A stretch of DNA of 64,000 bases from Vitis vinifera (taxonomy: Eukaryota; Streptophyta; Magnoliopsida; Vitales; Vitaceae), in contig NC_081811.1 in assembly GCF_030704535.1 (NCBI RefSeq), positions 4,815,001 through 4,879,000 on the forward strand, read 5' to 3'. The translations under genes were made by a program, and so were the position numbers. Below are positions 61,223 through 64,000 of this stretch, piece after piece. Each line of letters starts with the position of its first letter. Position 1 is the first letter of the stretch. Under the pieces are notes generated by a model. It was not told where the DNA came from, did no database searches, and saw nothing but the letters and a program-made list of their open reading frames with translations.

Positions 61223-61639
61223 CTAAAGGGAAAGCTTGAGGTCCAAGCCTTCATCTCCCAGACCCTCTTTCTGATCAGCTCCTTTTTTGGTTTCAGAAGC
61301 GACCATGGGAGCCACAGGAGGGTTCTTGATCATCATCAACCTATCAGCTTCTCCCATGAAATCCTCTCTCTCAAAGGATGGCTTCCAGACTGCAACTGGC
61401 AGCTGCTTCCTCTCTTCCTGATGATGATGGAGATCAGGGTCACCCAGCTTGCTCTTCTTGCTGCCGTCGTTCCTCTCTTTCTCCGTCACCCCATTGGAGG
61501 CGCTACCCATCAAATGGTCACGAGCCTCTCTGATGCTCCTGATGAGGGCAAAGAACTTCTCCATCTTCTCTTCATCGTCTTCTTCATCTTCTTGGTGGCA
61601 GATCTTTCTCTTCTTGTTGCAGCTTCCGCTCATCTCCAT
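61223..61639 (-). CDS. NIMIN-type NPR1-interacting repressor, copy 2
   Basis: Intronless gene for 138 residues, starting at the ATG at 61639. The N-terminus has a short basic run (KKRK) and an acidic stretch (EDEEDDEEK), then MEKFFALIRSIREARDHL (about 25-42), the NPR1-binding core. WKPSFEREDFM follows near residue 84, and the protein ends GLDLKLSL, an EAR repression motif. These match the motif order of copy 1 at 54351-54689, with an insert between core and W-P-F-EDF. The role is as for copy 1: restraining NPR1-dependent salicylate responses in the nucleus. A GC-rich, codon-biased reading frame against an AT-rich background supports it being real. The opposite-strand open frame at 61211-61790 is a shadow. 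Confidence 0.88.
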   Translation of the reverse strand: MEMSGSCNKKRKICHQEDEEDDEEKMEKFFALIRSIREARDHLMGSASNGVTEKERNDGSKKSKLGDPDLHHHQEERKQLPVAVWKPSFEREDFMGEADRLMMIKNPPVAPMVASETKKGADQKEGLGDEGLDLKLSL

Positions 61640-61747
61640 GAAAGGCAGAAGCTTACAACACGGAAAACAGCTTTGGAATAAGCTCTTTCGTCGTTGCTTC
61701 TGCGATACTTCTACGAGACATCCCTCAACCTGTCTCTTAAATTGCGG

Positions 61748-61808
61748 ATTTTATAGGGTAGCTTCACGGTCAAGCTGTACAATCATTTGAGTTACTTTTT
61801 AAGCGTCA
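61748..61808 (-). promoter_or_regulatory. Promoter of NIMIN copy 2: TATA box, W-box, TGACG
   Basis: On the minus strand TATAAAAT lies at 61755-61748, about 109 bp before the start codon. A W-box core TTGACC (WRKY site) lies at 61773-61768, only 12 bases further upstream, and a TGACG as-1 half-site at 61808-61804. The combination suits a defence- and salicylate-induced gene. Function is inferred from motif and position. Confidence 0.5.
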
Positions 61809-64000
61809 GATGTGAAAAATACCCTCTTTACAATCACTTGCTATATTTTTAATGACCGCATTACCCTTTTCCTGGATTATTTTTTTTAACGAGAATAAGA
61901 ATATGTTTAATAAAATAAAGCACTAAAAATAAAAATTATTTTTAAAATATATTTAAAAATATTTCAACTTCTCAAATAAATTTTTATTTTATAAAATATA
62001 AAAAAATAATTTTTAAAAGCCTATTTTCAAAAATCAACGTTAATTTTAACTCATTGGGCTTGGAGCAACCTTGTTGGCCCAATAAGTCCCTATAAGATTG
62101 GAGGGGCATTTCAGTCATTCTATGGACAAGGCTGACATATTCCTCCAATCATCATGAGGATCATTCCCACCCACCATGTGACGCACGCGTGGTGACCTCA
62201 GCATTATACTTTTGCCACGTGGCAATCTTTTTGTTTATTTTAATGGAAGATGCCCTTTTGGTTTCATGTGGAATGATAGACTAATTTAATTTAATTTAAT
62301 TTTATCACATGTCTGTGACATAATATGGAATTTTATAACCTACTTTTGACGTCATGGCAAGTAGTTGTATATCATAAATATTTAAAACCCATTTACTAGG
62401 TATTTTATTAAAATATTTGAATTTATAACATTTAAAAAAAAAAATTTAAGTTTTTTCTTAAATAATTTTTCAAAAATCATTTTAAATGATTTTCAAAAAT
62501 TTTTAAATACCTTATTTTTATAAATAAATAAATAAAAAATTTTTAACTCTTTATAAAATCAATTTACAATACATTCATACTCAGTAGTGTTTTATGAAAC
62601 TTAATAATTATTATTTAATAATTTAAATTGATTCTATATTAAATTATACTTAAATTATTAACTTAAAACTTATTACTTAATTTTTATTTTAAATATTAAA
62701 GTTATTAAATCATCACATTTATATATATTTATTCTCATAAATAATAACTAAGGTAAAAATATGTAATAATAAAAATCGTAAAGTAACAAAAGAAATTATG
62801 AAGGTAATTAAGATAAATAAAGGTAAAAATATAAAATGAAGACGTGAACATAAAAATAAATATTTTTTATTTTTTAACTTTAAGTCATACCATTAAATTA
62901 TTTTATCAATTATACTTAATTTACTTGATAACTTAAATTTAAGTTTGTAAGTTGATTTACCTAACTTCATATATTTCTTATTAGAAGAATTTCAATCTCC
63001 ATAACAAAATATTGCATAACTCTTTTATTCTCTCATTCAATTTTTCTTATTATCTCTCCCCACAAAAAAAAAAAAAAAAACACCTTTTTATTTTTCAAAT
63101 ATAATTTTTCCTTTCTTACTTTAATTTTTTTTATAAATATAATAGAATAGGGGAAGAGTAAAGTAGGGGGTAAAAGTAAAACTAAAAATGGAAACAAAAA
63201 AAAAAGGACAAAAGGTGAACTAAGGATTTGAAATGTTTTGGATGTGTATGAATAAGGCCCAAAAAAGAGGGGAAAAAAAAAAGCATATTCATGCACTATT
63301 TATATTTAAAAAGAAAAAACAAAAAACAAAAAGAGATGTATACCATTTCAACAAACTTCCATCCAAATAGATTTACCACATGAAAAAAAAAATGTTATTA
63401 AGCCATTTACAAAATAAATAGTACATATAAAATATCTCAAAAATTATTTTACAACAATATTATGTTTTTTTTTCCTTTTTTAGGTATAATTATTATCACT
63501 TTATTTTATAGTACATTTGACAATAAATTTAAAAACTATTTTTAATAATTTTAATATTTAAAAGATAAGATTTTTAAAATATTAAAATTATTAAAAATAC
63601 TTTCTAAAATCATTATCAAATACATCTTTAATTTATCAAAAAAAACATCGATATAAGTCACACTGCTGAGAAGAGAAAGACCTAGAAAGCATAGAAGAAG
63701 ACTTATATATATTCTAAAAAAGTCGCTTATGAGAAAGTAACAAGACACATGACGTAAAAAGACATGCATTTTAAATTTTAAAGTTAGGGGCATAAAGGTC
63801 AAAAACCAAGGGACAGAGAATTCAGAATTGACTATTGAAATCCCAAAACACATTTTTGCCCTTGTGTGATACATGTATTTCTCATGGTGTTTTGATCTTT
63901 TTATTGCACATGGGTCTGTTCATTTGGTGGGTAGGTCGATGGGGTTGGGGCACTAGTCTACCAACAAATATCAACTTTGTGGTCAACTTGATCCTAGTTG
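61809..64000. other. AT-rich terminal region, no gene seen
   Basis: More than 2 kb of AT-rich DNA with no coding or RNA signature. 61905-62030 resembles hAT-like MITE sequence at 57300-57430 and 57840-57960. Two T/A-rich minus-strand open frames (63033-63296 and 63551-63874) are composition effects. The last 100 bp rise in GC but show nothing recognisable. Confidence 0.45.

Noticed and set aside
61211-61790. Plus-strand frames opposite NIMIN copy 2
   Set aside because: They are shadows of the minus-strand gene, which has clear family motifs.

Overview
This window looks like a nuclear chromosome segment from a eudicot plant. Its genes are split by AT-rich GT-AG introns, the spaces between them are AT-rich and full of transposon relics, and the protein families are plant ones (plastid PII, BOR borate exporter, ENOD8-like GDSL hydrolases, NIMIN repressors, P-class PPR). 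Gene structure and repeat content suggest grapevine (Vitis) or a close relative. That is inference and was not searched. Coordinates of multi-exon genes come from my own reading of splice sites, codon phase and family similarity.

Layout. 1-15031 is a repeat block. It holds an AT-rich stretch with a short duplication, a 2.6 kb LTR-like element (2012-4604, 5-bp target duplication CTTGC), a CACTA-type terminal region ending at 5391, a small TIR element (6022-6330), and an 8.3 kb element (6759-15031, target duplication CATAT). The two large elements share their termini (TGTGGACCCC at the left, GGTCTACA at the right). The longer one carries pieces of at least three unrelated host genes, all on the same strand: a DEAD-box helicase, an LRR receptor kinase and a KH-domain protein. 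15032-30047 is a gene-rich stretch with an intronless PPR gene (+), an ARF1-type small GTPase (-), plastid PII/GLB1 (-), and a small DUF952 protein (+) that diverges from PII.

30048-41078 begins with junk: a truncated tRNA-Phe, a Mutator-like transposase relic and a last-exon fragment of a GDSL gene. Then come three complete tandem ENOD8-like GDSL hydrolase genes (+) with the same five-exon plan and two exons of identical length. After a 4.4 kb space lies a complete 12-exon BOR-type borate exporter (45466-48999, +). Beyond about 49.2 kb the window is mostly AT-rich repeat, with a retroelement gag-like relic and a foldback element. Within it lie two intronless NIMIN-type genes on the minus strand (54351-54689 and 61223-61639), each with a TATA box and TGACG and/or W-box motifs upstream.

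The genes do not form one pathway. They are ordinary eukaryotic neighbours: nitrogen/energy sensing (PII), vesicle traffic (ARF), organelle RNA processing (PPR), boron export (BOR), secreted esterases (GDSL) and salicylate-response repressors (NIMIN). The most unusual object is the 8.3 kb element with captured gene fragments. Other points of interest are a terminal ARF exon with only six coding bases, two likely GC-AG introns, an AUG-UAA minimal uORF upstream of BOR, and twin MITEs inside a GDSL intron.
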